A DNA stretch of 64,000 nucleotides. Origin: Dipteronia dyeriana. Lineage: Eukaryota > Streptophyta > Magnoliopsida > Sapindales > Sapindaceae. The notes under the pieces are model-generated. The model saw only the letters and a list, made by a program, of their open reading frames with translations, was not told where the DNA came from and ran no database searches. This document shows, in pieces, positions 37,740-47,568 of the stretch (positions within the stretch are counted from its first letter, which is position 1; each line of letters begins with the position of its first letter). The translations under genes and the position numbers were made by a program. The stretch spans positions 77,718,069 through 77,782,068 of the forward strand of contig CM065301.1 in assembly GCA_032871835.1 (NCBI GenBank), read 5' to 3'.

Positions 37740-39621
37740 TGCAACATTTTTTGTGGATGTTGAGTTTGGGGGAGAAATAAGGTTAGAGATATTGTCTTTG
37801 AGGAAGAATCGGTTACGATTCCTACTGTCGCTTTTGACAATGTACAGGTTTCTATACCTGTCATTGATCAAGAAGCGAATCTGGATCCTCAACCTGACAA
37901 TGTAGAGCAACCCCCCATTCAAGATGAGGTAATTGTTCCTGAGGAACAAACTCAACAACCTCAACAACCTAAACAACCAGTGCCATTAAGGCGATCCACT
38001 AGAGAAATGAGAAATGCTATTCCAAACAATTTTTTACGTATTTCTCCAGGAACATGAGGAAGACATTGAAATGATGGAAAATGATCCAATCAACTTCCAT
38101 CAAGCCATGCAGGGTTCCAACTCTCAAAAGTGGATTGATGCCATGAATGAGGAATATAAGTCTATGTAAGACAATAAGGTTTGAGAACTTGTCCCATTAC
38201 TAAAAGGTGCGAAACCCATTGGTTGTAAATGGATATTTAAAACCAAAGGGATTCAAAAGGTAATGTGGAGAGGTATAAGGCTTGTCTTGTAACTCAAGGC
38301 TTTACCCAAAAGGAAAGATTGACTATAAAGAGACTTTCTCTCCAGTTTCAACGAAAGACTCTTTTAGGACAATCATGACACTTGTTGCACATTTTGATCT
38401 TGAGCTTCATCAGATGAATGTCAAGACGGCGTTTCTCAATGGTGACATTGACGAAACAATTTATATGGTGCAACCAGAAAATTTTGAGTCGGGAGACCCA
38501 AAGAATATGGTTTGCAAATTGATAAAATCCATTTATGGACTCAAGCAAGCTTCCCGTCAGTGGTACCATAAGTTTCATCAAGTGATTATCTCGTTTGGTT
38601 TTGAGATAAATGTTGTTGATGATTGTGTGTATCACAAATTCAGTGGGAGTAAGCACATATTCCTGGTTTTATATGTTGATGACATACTGTTTGCCACAAA
38701 TGATATAGGCATGTTGCACGAAACTAAGAGATTTCTATCAAAGAATTTTGAGATGAAAGATCTTGATGACGCCTCTTTTGTATTAGGGATTTAGATACAA
38801 CGAGATCGCTCTCGAGGTATTCTTGGATTATCATAAAGGAGCTATATCGATACAGTGCTCAAAAGGTTTGGCATGCATGACAGCAAACCAGGTGACACCC
38901 CTGTCGCTAAGGGAGACAAGTTCGGTCTCAATCAGTGCCCTAAAAGTAACCTTGAAATTAAGGAAATGCAGAAGATTCCCTATGCATCAACTGTAGGGAG
39001 TCTAATGTATGCTCATGTGTGTACGCGTCCAGATATTGCGTACATTGTTGGTATATTAGGCAGATATTTAAGTAACCCTGGAATGGATCATTGGATAACA
39101 GTCAAGCGGGTTATGAGGTATTTGAAGAGAACAAAAGATTACATGCTCACATATAGGAGATCGGTTCAATTTGAGATCATAGGGTATTCCGACTTCGATT
39201 TTGCTGGATGTCAAGACAGTAGTAGATCCACATCAGGCTACATATACTTGTTGGCTGGTGGAGCTATTTCTTGGAAGAGTGCTAAACAGACACTCATAGC
39301 TTCTTCTAACATGGCAGCAGAGTTTATAGTATGCTATGAGGCATCCAACCATGGAATATGGCTGCGAAATTTTGTCAATGGCTGCACATTCTAAAGGGTG
39401 TTGAAAAACCACTCAAACTACATTGTGACAATATGTCAACAGTGCTATATTCTAACGACAACAGGAGCTCATCTAAGTCAAAGCATATTGACATTAAGTT
39501 CCTAATTGTGAAGGAAAGAGTGCAGAGTGCAGAGTGGACATATATCCATAGAGCACATTGGGACAAACTTCATGATAGCGGATCCGCTTATAAAGGGATT
39601 ACCACCCAAGGTCTTTCATGA
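37740..39621 (+). pseudogene. Copia 2 pol fragment: integrase tail, reverse transcriptase, RNase H
   Basis: Begins in the acidic, proline-rich linker after the integrase (RSTREMRNAIPNNF). A reverse transcriptase with several stops before 38282 follows, and then long open stretches (KTAFLNGDIDETIYMVQPE, YGLKQASRQWYHKF, YVDDILFATND near 38672). Stops at 38792 and around 38836 precede the RNase H region (38855-39394, with TRPDIAYIVGILGRYLSNP, YSDFDFAGC and GAISWKSAKQTLIASS). A frame change near 39394 follows. Protease and integrase core are absent. The reverse transcriptase motif is intact locally, but the protein as a whole is not. Confidence 0.87.
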
Positions 39622-40102
39622 GCACACTGCTCCTATGGATGTTATTTTGTGTGAGGATATCACATTATAGTGGGAGTTTGTATAATTTTGTATTTTATTG
39701 CTCTATATTTTTATTTTGGATATACTTATGAATTTATGTATTTGGATATTTTTCTGATCAGAAATAAAGTATTCTGTTAATTACACTCTGTTATATTGTG
39801 TTAAGTATTGATCTCATTAAGTAATAAAGTAGGACCAGTTGGAATAGACATATATAGATCACATTGCATGTAATTTCCATGCTACGCATCCATGATTGAT
39901 CTATGTCATTTGGGGTATGTTGGTATACGTGACCATTGATGGGTTTAGTCACGCTAAATGGGACGAAAACCGCTTTGATCCTATGTCTGTATAATCAATG
40001 GACGAGATTGTTCGGATATACTCTAAAATTGTGATTGTAAAATTTTGGAGCTCATAAAGTCATACATATTTTTAGAGTTACGTATGTGGCCCAGTGGGAG
40101 AT

Positions 40103-40644
40103 TGTTGGAAAAATTCCATCATATGGGGCCACACATGTGAATATTAAATGTGTTATGCTATCTTTTGGTTAAGCCTAAATTAAAGTGATATAATTAAGAT
40201 TTAAAGTTTTAAGGCTTAAGGGTATAATTGTGATGGAATTAATGTGTAGATACCAGAGTGTTATTTCTAATTTGTTGAGGGGCCGAATTAGAAATAGTCA
40301 ACATATAGTAATTTGATTATTATATATATTTAGGGTTATGGTCCCCAAATTACACGATACTTTTGTTTTCTCTGTATCCCCATCAATGGAGCAAAATAGA
40401 ACACGGTAGAGTTCATAAAGGTCGTGATAATTTGGAAGATCGCAACTCGTCCACCAACCTCCGACAATGGATTCTGGTACGCTTCCGCTATCGATTCTTT
40501 TCTTCTTTTCTCTTGAATTGACATGGGTTAATATTTATAGTTTGATTAAGTATTTATAAAAACATGTTTAGGTTAAGTTTTCGGATTAATTATATACCTA
40601 TACATGTTGTTTTTGTTTTATTTGTGTTAATCGAAATCCTTATT
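40103..40644 (+). repeat. Copia 2 3' LTR
   Basis: 542 bp, starts TGTTGGAAAAATTCC and ends AATCCTTATT. It aligns over its whole length with the 5' copy. Confidence 0.9.
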
Positions 40645-40810
40645 ATAGATACTCACTTTATAAGAGAAAAAGTTGAGGCAAGGGTGGTAGAATCTCGTTT
40701 TGTACCTACTAATTTCTAGGTAGTTGATGTTTTAACCAAAACTTTGCCTAATGACAAGTTTGAGTTTCTATGCTCCAAGCTGAATATGGTTTCTTCAACC
40801 TAGTTCAGCT

Positions 40811-41394
40811 TGCAGGGGAATGTGAGAGTAAGTGGTATAACTCAGAATTCAGCTCAACATGTATCAATTAAATGTGCACCTATAACATCGACTAGTGAGA
40901 AATAAAGAAAGTTAGACAGCTTGATCAGGTGTGCAATAGTCCATAGTACTACTCTGGTTTTGCAGCTTGTGCAGCTAATACGAAGAGTGATCAAGCTCGT
41001 GATCAAGGCAGAAGAAAGGTGCTCACAAATAGAGGCAAAGTGCTCACACTAAACAAGAAAGAGAAGCCAACTTCGTTGGTAAATTAGTTATAGATGATAT
41101 TTTGTCATAATCTGATATATTCCCATTTCCTGATTATCAGAAATAGTTAGTGAATTAGTTTGTAATATAAAAGCATGTATAACGTGTAAGAGTTAATTGC
41201 CTGTTGTAAGCTCTCTGTTATCAATTAAACAACTTTTCAGAAGCCATTAATGGTGAAACTCAGTTTTTTAATTTGCTTTAATTTACTTTTTTTTTTTTTA
41301 ATTTGCTTTAATTTACTTTTCTTTCTCATTCAGTACTTTCATCGAACACCTAACCTTGCTTATCAAACTTTGCTTCGTTTCCTGTATTGTTTTA
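40811..41394 (+). repeat. Copia 1 polypurine tract and 3' LTR
   Basis: The tract TGCAGGGGAA (40811-40820) is followed by the LTR at 40821-41394, which ends TGTATTGTTTTA and then the CCTCT target duplication. A poly-T run near 41286 separates two copies of AATTTGCTTTAATTTAC, a local duplication absent from the 5' LTR. Confidence 0.88.
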
Positions 41395-41399
41395 CCTCT

Positions 41400-42176
41400 C
41401 CCTTATAATAAGTAGGGGAGTCACTTTAGCATTCATTTCCATACCAAGTAAATTAAACCGATACTGACTTTTATCTCTCTACAGACTTTTTCTCTCTAGA
41501 CCGATACTAACTTGACCGTCATAGTGTAAGTCGGTCACCAGCCAGAACTCATGAGTCTTTCATTTTTTAAGTCAACATAGTTGATTTAGGATAGAGGGGA
41601 TTAAAAAACACAGCAATTCAATTATTTATTCAATTCATCAAGTCTAATCCTACAAAAGGCTTTAAAGGGGTTTTTTATAAAGATCAGATACAAGAGATAA
41701 ATATAAAGAGTTTAAATAAAAAACAAACACTTAAAAGATAAAAACCTGAATCAATTATCTCTAAAGGATAATATCTACCCTAACCACTTTCCCATCGATA
41801 GTAACCGAGTAATCTATGTATTTATCATTTCAACAAAAAATCACTCATATGAGATATGTCACCAGGGGTAATTTTATAAAAATGATTTATGAAATTATAA
41901 AATAGACTTGTATTCCTTGCTTCATCGGTGTAGCTAACCATAGCTGATTGTAAAACAATACCTTGATTGCTTGAACACATGAGATGTGTGACACAAACCC
42001 CGAGTCCGGCTGTGGCAGGTACTTATGGGCGGGATTGTTTAATTCAATGTGGGTCCAATAAACAACACACTGGATTAAGTAATCCAGTTACAAATTATTA
42101 CCAAACATTGGACAGTATTAATTTAACATTGTCCGGCCCATTTGTCCTGTCCAGTCAAGTGTAACAAATAGGTTTT
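41400..42176. other. Intergenic DNA, no gene seen
   Basis: AT-rich. Positions 42000-42160 contain inverted TTGGAC/GTCC-type words resembling the MITE that follows, so they may be an older, decayed copy of a related element. No coding region is supported. Confidence 0.4.
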
Positions 42177-42179
42177 TAA

Positions 42180-42630
42180 GGGCATGTTTGGTGCACGGGA
42201 TTGGATTGGACTATTTTATGGGATTGGACTGGACTAATATGAGACTGAGATTATATGAGATTGAATTGAACTGGATTGGACTAAATTAATCCTATACCGT
42301 GTTTGGAGAAACATGGGACTGTACTAAATTAATATCACGTTTTGTTTGGCGAAACATAGAATTATATGGCGAAATATAGAATTGTATTAAATATTTGATA
42401 AAAGAGTATTTTCTGAAGAAAAGTTTTCATTTTATTTATTAATTTTTTTTTATAAAAAAAAATAATCCTACAAACATGGGATTAAATAAACCCAACAATG
42501 CGTTTGCAGGACTAAATCACTAAATACTGAGTCCCACTGGATTGGCCAAGCTAGTCCGGTTTGCTTACAAACATGAGATTTGATTGAAATTAATCAAATC
42601 TCAGTCCAAACCCAGGTGTCAAACATGCTC
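42180..42630. mobile_element. PIF/Harbinger (Tourist-like) MITE, 451 bp
   Basis: The left end is GGGCATGTTTGGTG. The right end read backwards is GAGCATGTTTGACA. The 3-bp target duplication is TAA (42177-42179 and 42631-42633). GGATTGGA-type simple sequence follows the left end. No coding capacity. Confidence 0.78.
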
Positions 42631-42633
42631 TAA

Positions 42634-43227
42634 GGAATAGGTTAACACTACATATAAGTATATAACAAATGAGAGATTTAGCTATTACCAAGTATCTGCA
42701 TGGTTCTTGGGAAATTATAAGAGAGAGAGTGTTATTTTCTTAATCTAATGACTAATAATAACCCGGTAACAATACTTGTATAGTAACGGAACCCGCAAAT
42801 GAGATACACAAATAAGTAAACAGTAATTTTAGGCTTCATAAACTTTTTCCTAAAAAACTTTTTAAATTATATAGTATGGTACGTTGTCAACATTACATCT
42901 CTCGTCGTATAAACTCGTGATTTACAAAATGTTAACAAATGAGGAACACAAATAACTCAAAAGTTTTGTTTATTATTACTATTTTTATTATTAAATACAA
43001 TAGCTACGTAATACATAACTCAAAGAGTTGATGTACATAAAATAATAACGATAATATATAGATTTATAAATTTGCAATCCTCCTAGTATTTTTTTTTTTT
43101 ACATAATCCTCCTTGTATTTAAGTCATATATAAACAGGTTAGAAATTTTCGTCTTGAAATTTCTCATAGAAACATTATTATAGCATATACAATACAACGA
43201 TCTTACCCGTCCGTGCTTCCATCTCCC
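42634..43227. other. Upstream region of the IDA-like gene
   Basis: AT-rich with no open frame of note. A poly-T run at about 43089 and CCTCCT direct repeats around it are the only structures seen. Confidence 0.45.
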
Positions 43228-43235
43228 TATAAACC
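43228..43235 (+). promoter_or_regulatory. Putative TATA element of the IDA-like gene
   Basis: CTATAAAC sits 127 bp before the ATG, which would put transcription start near 43260. It is a good match to the plant TATA consensus, in the right place and orientation. Confidence 0.5.
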
Positions 43236-43361
43236 TATAGAAAGCCTCTTTGGGATCAACGAACTTTCAATCTCAAAGCCCACTTTTTGATTACTTCATT
43301 TTCAAACTACTGCTACTACTACAACAAATTAATCACAACCTGAAACTGCAAACTCTCTCTC

Positions 43362-43793
43362 ATGGGTTATTTCAATAAAAATCAGAATGAGAAAACCTCC
43401 TTCAACTACTTGTTCTACGTTTTCTTGTTCGTTTTTCTCAGCTTTCTCATCGTCGTCTCCTTTTCTTGCACAGCTTCTTCTTCATCGTCGTCTCATGAAA
43501 TCCAACCAAGAATCTCTGCCTCAACAGCGCACATTAAGTCTCGGTACCAAGTGCTCTACATCAAGAAAACCAAACCATTCTTCTTGAACCAACAACAACA
43601 ACAAAACAAGAGGAGTGCTAAGATGATGATGAAGAAGAAGAGATCATACTCAAACAAATATTACTCAAAAACCAAGCCATTCTCGGTCATGTTACCAAAG
43701 GGTTTTGTTCCTCCTTCTGGCTCTTCTCCGTGCCACAACACCAACCCCGAATCGGTCGCATTTTATTGCGCTCTCTCTACGCCAAAACCCTAG
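43362..43793 (+). CDS. IDA-like secreted signalling peptide precursor (IDL family)
   Basis: Intron-less, 143 residues. IDA and IDA-like peptides are secreted ligands of HAESA/HSL receptor kinases, controlling organ shedding and other cell separation. Residues 15-36 (FNYLFYVFLFVFLSFLIVVS) form a signal peptide or anchor, preceded by a polar start and followed by a serine run. The middle (about 55-108) is basic and glutamine/lysine-rich with no domain, as in other precursors. The conserved motif is residues 111-126, LPKGFVPPSGSSPCHN, which aligns with the IDA peptide PIPPSAPSKRHN. Two features are unusual: Cys replaces the Arg before His-Asn, and a 17-residue tail (127-143) follows the motif, whereas IDA ends soon after it. 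The peptide-motif assignment rests on motif and layout, not on overall similarity. Confidence 0.75.
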   Translation: MGYFNKNQNEKTSFNYLFYVFLFVFLSFLIVVSFSCTASSSSSSHEIQPRISASTAHIKSRYQVLYIKKTKPFFLNQQQQQNKRSAKMMMKKKRSYSNKYYSKTKPFSVMLPKGFVPPSGSSPCHNTNPESVAFYCALSTPKP

Positions 43794-45510
43794 ACAGATC
43801 ATCATGTTGCATGCATACATGGTTCGTCGATCCACTTTCTTGGTGATTTTTCTCATCGTTTTTTTTTTTTTTTGTCTTTCTGTGATCACAAAAAAAGAAG
43901 AAGAAGTTTTGTTGATCTTGTGATAAAGGATATATATATATAGAGTAATCAATAATCATAGTGCAACTATGATCATATAAGGTTGAATTTTTTTCTAGAT
44001 TAATCTTTTTCTTGATTGTATCTTGCTTCATCAATTTATGTAGATAAAGAGGCTTCATTGTGTACTCTCTTTGATTAATCATCAATAGTATAATTTCTGC
44101 TTTGTATCTTAATAATAAATTTGCAACGTAGTTATTGCTTAGAATAGATGAAATTCCATTACTGTTTTTCAATCGTTAAGAGATACAATATATAGTATAT
44201 GGGATTTGATTTGGAAAATGTGAATTAATATAACAAATTTAACTCTAATAATTATTCTATAGATTTGTGTTAAAATTCTGACTCGAATAATAACGCATTA
44301 ATGGATGCTGTGCCTGCTGTGAATGGTGAAATGACATAGATAGAGAGATGTCTGTTACTTTGACATTTCTAACAACAATATATATTTAATTATACGAGAA
44401 TGCAGATGCTCAAAGTCTAGATTATATATACATGTAAGGTGGTGGTTGTTGATTTTGTACGAGCGTTTGGCGAAATATTTGGGTGGAAGCATGTGAAAAT
44501 GCATCGTTTGGAGGATTTTGTAAAATTTCGTAGCGTGTACTCCATTGCATACAATAAGTTATGGGTCGAGTATGGGGCGGTAGCTAGCTATATATATGCT
44601 ACTCGATCTTGGGCAATTTGTTTACACAAATCAATATGTAGTAGGATCTATTATTAATCTATTATCTATATGCTATGCCTTAGCTTCCCTGTTGCTCCAC
44701 GTGGTCATTAGTGTTGTACGAACAAATTTCATGTGGATATTTTGACTCTACCTTCATATTTTCTAAGAATTTCAATTGGGTATCATTTGCATCTATACTA
44801 CCGTCTTAAACTTTCTTTAATTTTATTTGTGTCCATTAGCCAATAGCCTCCAAACCAAATCGAAATCTTGAAATCTTGAAATCTTGTGTCTATCCACGTC
44901 TTGTTTACTAGTGTTTATCTACGTCTTATTTAATTAGCGTATGTTATGAAAAGAATAGAGGAGAACAACTGATATATTATCAATAGACAGATGTGTGTGT
45001 TAATTTTATTTGTTCAAGAATTGATAATCCTATTAAGTTATAGTGGGCTATTAAGGTTTTTTTTTTTCCTATGACATCACACCAAAATAAATTTTATTTG
45101 AATAACAAAGTGTCAAAGAGGGCATCTCCTTAAACTCAATATTTAATATTCATTTTAATTTGGTCAAACCATTTGTTTATAAATCCAATAATATTTTCAG
45201 CTAAACATTTACGAACAATGTTATACGAACTAAATAATTAATTCAAATTTTAAATTTTAACATAAATGATATGATAAATAAATTGTCACCGTCACATACG
45301 ATATGAGATGACGTGTTTAATGAAATCCCTTATAATATCATCGGAATTAAAATTTGTATTATATTTTTAAATTGTCAAAATTTATTGAAACCGATACATT
45401 TCCAATGGTCCGGTTTTATGAATAATCATAGGAGGACCACAAAATACCGCTACAGCCAACAAGCACCACGACTGCTCTCAACTAGACGACACCAGAATCG
45501 GCCTGAGAAA
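43794..45510. other. Intergenic DNA between the IDA-like and maturase genes
   Basis: No gene supported. The first 150 bp probably hold the 3' UTR of the peptide gene. A short GAAATCTT triplicate lies near 44862-44888. 45130-45300 is very AT-rich with inverted short words, possibly a decayed MITE. The in-frame extension upstream of the maturase ATG (from 45313) is judged non-coding. Confidence 0.5.
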
Positions 45511-47568
45511 ATGTCAGTGAGGACATTCATCAAACACCTTCCGTGCATTTCTTCCCTCTCATTTTCTCGCTCTCTTTCTTCCCAAATCCAAATTCAAAAC
45601 CATGAAACTAAACACCAAATTCATCAACAACAAGACCCCTACTCTCTCCTCAAACAAGACCCGATCCAAATCCTTCTCTCTATATGGGTCAAAACCTTCT
45701 CTTCACCGACCTCCATTTCCTTTCCTAACCTCACAGGCTTCCTCTCCAAGCTCGACCTCTGGGTCCTCGCATACCAACGCGCTTCTGCTCACGTCACCGG
45801 CACCTTCCCTCCTCGTAGCGCTCTACACTACCAAACTCTCAATTCCCTCATCTCCCTCCAAAACGCCGTCGTTCGCTCTGGTTTCCGCTGGCACCACAAG
45901 ACCCACCAATTCCTCCGTAGCCCCAACGACCCGCCGTTGACCAGACCCTTGTCGAACACTAAGCTCAAAGCCATTATTCAATCCAATGACCCGTGCTTTC
46001 AAGACCGGGTTGTTCAGGAGGTCTTGTTGATGGTTCTTGAGCCGGTTTTCGAGCCCCGGTTTTCGGCTAAGTCTCACGCGTTTCGGCCTGGAAGAAGTGC
46101 TCATACAGTTATAAGAACTGTCAGGAGTAGCTTTGCTGGTTACTTGTGGTTTTTGAAAGGTGACCTCTCTGAGCTTCTTGATTATGTTCATTGTGATGTT
46201 ATTTTAAATTGCGTTGAAAAGGGTGTTAAAGATAGAAAAATCTTGAGTTTAATCAAATCAGCGCTTAAAGGGTCAATTGGTATTCGAATTAGTAGTGATG
46301 ATAGTAATTCGGATTTTGATAGGAAGACAAAGAAAAGGAAGGGTGCTACAAAGAAGAAGATTTTGAATGAGAATGAACCAAAGCCGGACCCATATTGGTT
46401 GAGAACATTCTTTAATTTTTCACCTGAGGAGGCTGCTAAAGTACCCTCTTATGGTCATTGTGGAATTTTGAGTCCTTTACTTGCCAATGTATGTCTTAAT
46501 GAATTGGATCAAATGATGGAAGCGAAAATTGTTGAATATTTTAGGCCTAACAAACTTGATTCGATATGGAAAGATTCGATAAGTGATGGTTCTCATAACT
46601 CTGCTTGGCCAGAGTTCGTTCCGTCAAGTGGGAATGAGAAGACAAGAAAAATGGATTATATTCGATATGGTGGGCATTTCTTGATTGGTATTCGGGGGCC
46701 TAGAGAGGATGCCGTGCAAATTAGAAAGGAAATAATTGAGTTTTGTGAGAGAAATTTGGGGATAAGGTTAGATGTTGTGAAGGTGGAGATTGAACATATA
46801 ACCAGAGGAATTCAGTTCTTGGATCATATAATTTGTCGGAGAGTTATATACCCTACGCTTAGGTACACAGCAAGTGGAGGTAAAATTGTGAGTGAGAAGG
46901 GTGTAGGAACTATGCTTTCTGTTACTGCTAGTTTACAGCATTGTATTCGCCGATTTAGGCGTCTTGAGTTGGTCAAGGGTGATAAAGATCCTGAACCATT
47001 GCCCTGTAATCCTATGCTTTACTCAAGTCAAGCTCATACTAATTCACAGATGAATAAATTTCTTGAAACTATGGCTGATTGGTATAGATATGCTGATAAT
47101 AGAAAGAAAATTGTCAGTTTTTGTGCTTATGTGATTCGTAGTTCTCTGGCCAAACTTTATGCTGCAAGGTATAGACTAAAATCTCGTGCCAAAGTTTACA
47201 GGATAGCTACTCGTGATCTCAGCCGTCCATTGAGGGAGAGCAGTAACAACTCTGCACCTGAATATTCTGACTTGCTGAGGATGGGAATTGTTGATGCAAT
47301 TGAAGGTGTTCAGTTTGCACACATGTCATCGATTCCATCTTGTGATTACACTCCATTCCCTAAGGACTGGGTCCCAGATCATGAGCGATTGTTGCGTGAG
47401 TATATTAGACTGCAAGACCCAAAATTCTTTTGTGATTTGCATAGGTCAATTAAACGTCAATGTTTAGGATTGCCCCAAGATGAGATATCTGAGATTGTTT
47501 GGGATTACAAAACTCTTGGAGTCTGGAGATATCAGTCTAATGATGGCACAGAGACTAAAGATGATTAA
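45511..47568 (+). CDS. NMAT1: Nuclear-encoded group II intron maturase, nMAT1-like, mitochondrial
   Basis: Single-exon gene, 685 residues. nMAT proteins enter mitochondria and help splice group II introns (Arabidopsis nMAT1 acts on several nad introns). The first ~30 residues (MSVRTFIKHLPCISSLSFSR) are basic and serine-rich, fitting a mitochondrial presequence. The reverse-transcriptase-like domain spans about 120-440, with SHAFRPGRSAHTVI (about 187), FLKGDLSELLDYVHCD and GHCGILSPLLANVCLNELD (about 315). The catalytic YADD is replaced by YGGH (386-389, in IRYGGHFLIGIRGP). Domain X (maturase domain) follows at about 490-610 (ADWYRYADNRKKIV, then AARYRLKSRAKVYRIA). There is no HNH endonuclease, which makes it type I (nMAT1/nMAT2). 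I favour nMAT1 from length and start; nMAT2 is the alternative. The start codon was chosen at 45511 because the 66 upstream in-frame codons look non-coding and the ATG context is good. Confidence 0.88.
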   Translation: MSVRTFIKHLPCISSLSFSRSLSSQIQIQNHETKHQIHQQQDPYSLLKQDPIQILLSIWVKTFSSPTSISFPNLTGFLSKLDLWVLAYQRASAHVTGTFPPRSALHYQTLNSLISLQNAVVRSGFRWHHKTHQFLRSPNDPPLTRPLSNTKLKAIIQSNDPCFQDRVVQEVLLMVLEPVFEPRFSAKSHAFRPGRSAHTVIRTVRSSFAGYLWFLKGDLSELLDYVHCDVILNCVEKGVKDRKILSLIKSALKGSIGIRISSDDSNSDFDRKTKKRKGATKKKILNENEPKPDPYWLRTFFNFSPEEAAKVPSYGHCGILSPLLANVCLNELDQMMEAKIVEYFRPNKLDSIWKDSISDGSHNSAWPEFVPSSGNEKTRKMDYIRYGGHFLIGIRGPREDAVQIRKEIIEFCERNLGIRLDVVKVEIEHITRGIQFLDHIICRRVIYPTLRYTASGGKIVSEKGVGTMLSVTASLQHCIRRFRRLELVKGDKDPEPLPCNPMLYSSQAHTNSQMNKFLETMADWYRYADNRKKIVSFCAYVIRSSLAKLYAARYRLKSRAKVYRIATRDLSRPLRESSNNSAPEYSDLLRMGIVDAIEGVQFAHMSSIPSCDYTPFPKDWVPDHERLLREYIRLQDPKFFCDLHRSIKRQCLGLPQDEISEIVWDYKTLGVWRYQSNDGTETKDD

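Larger units (their letters stand above)
34518..40644 (+). mobile_element. Copia LTR retrotransposon 2, internally deleted (6127 bp), inside Copia 1 RNase H
   Basis: The LTRs are at 34518-35065 and 40103-40644. The target duplication is ATAGA (34513-34517 and 40645-40649). The primer-binding site is TGGTATCAGAGCC at 35068. The polypurine tract CCAGTGGGAG lies just before the 3' LTR. I counted roughly 32 differences between the LTRs, about 94 percent identity, so the insertion is not recent. A long leader precedes gag. Gag runs almost directly into the region before reverse transcriptase, so the protease and most of the integrase are deleted. Confidence 0.92.
29319..40803 (+). pseudogene. Copia 1 pol (protease, integrase, reverse transcriptase, RNase H), split by two insertions
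   Basis: The protease has WYVDTGATNHVT at about 29388. The GAG-pre-integrase and integrase segment spans about 29910-30480 (SWHAKLGHL, CDVWGPAP), with stops at 30147 and later. The reverse transcriptase covers about 31190-31903 (FNPDGSVLNHKARLI, and FVDDVLISG near 31739). It stops where the solo LTR inserted. RNase H resumes at 33890-34517 (TRPDISF, YVDADWASC, HSRTKHIDI), stops at the Copia 2 insertion, and ends at 40645-40803 (VDVLTKTLP). More than ten stops or frame changes are visible, so it is long dead. Confidence 0.87.
16757..41394 (+). mobile_element. Copia LTR retrotransposon 1 (about 5.6 kb net, expanded to 24.6 kb by five insertions)
   Basis: The 5-bp target duplication CCTCT flanks the element (16752-16756 and 41395-41399). 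The 5' LTR begins TGTGTGAGAG at 16757. The 3' LTR begins TGTGAGAG at 40821 after the polypurine tract TGCAGGGGAA. The primer-binding site TGGTATTAGAGCC follows the 5' LTR at 24878. Coding order is gag, protease, integrase, reverse transcriptase, RNase H, which makes it Copia. Subtracting the five insertions with their target duplications (16770-17495, 17707-24559, 25280-28575, 31904-33884 and 34518-40644) leaves about 5.63 kb, a normal Copia length. All reading frames are broken by many stops, and no intact product can be made. Confidence 0.92.

Noticed and set aside
43692..44172. Minus-strand open frames over the IDA-like gene 3' end
   Set aside because: They overlap the peptide gene in antisense and show no domain.
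45313..45510. Possible upstream extension of the maturase gene by 66 codons
   Set aside because: Composition and sequence look like AT-rich leader. The presequence and good ATG context begin at 45511.
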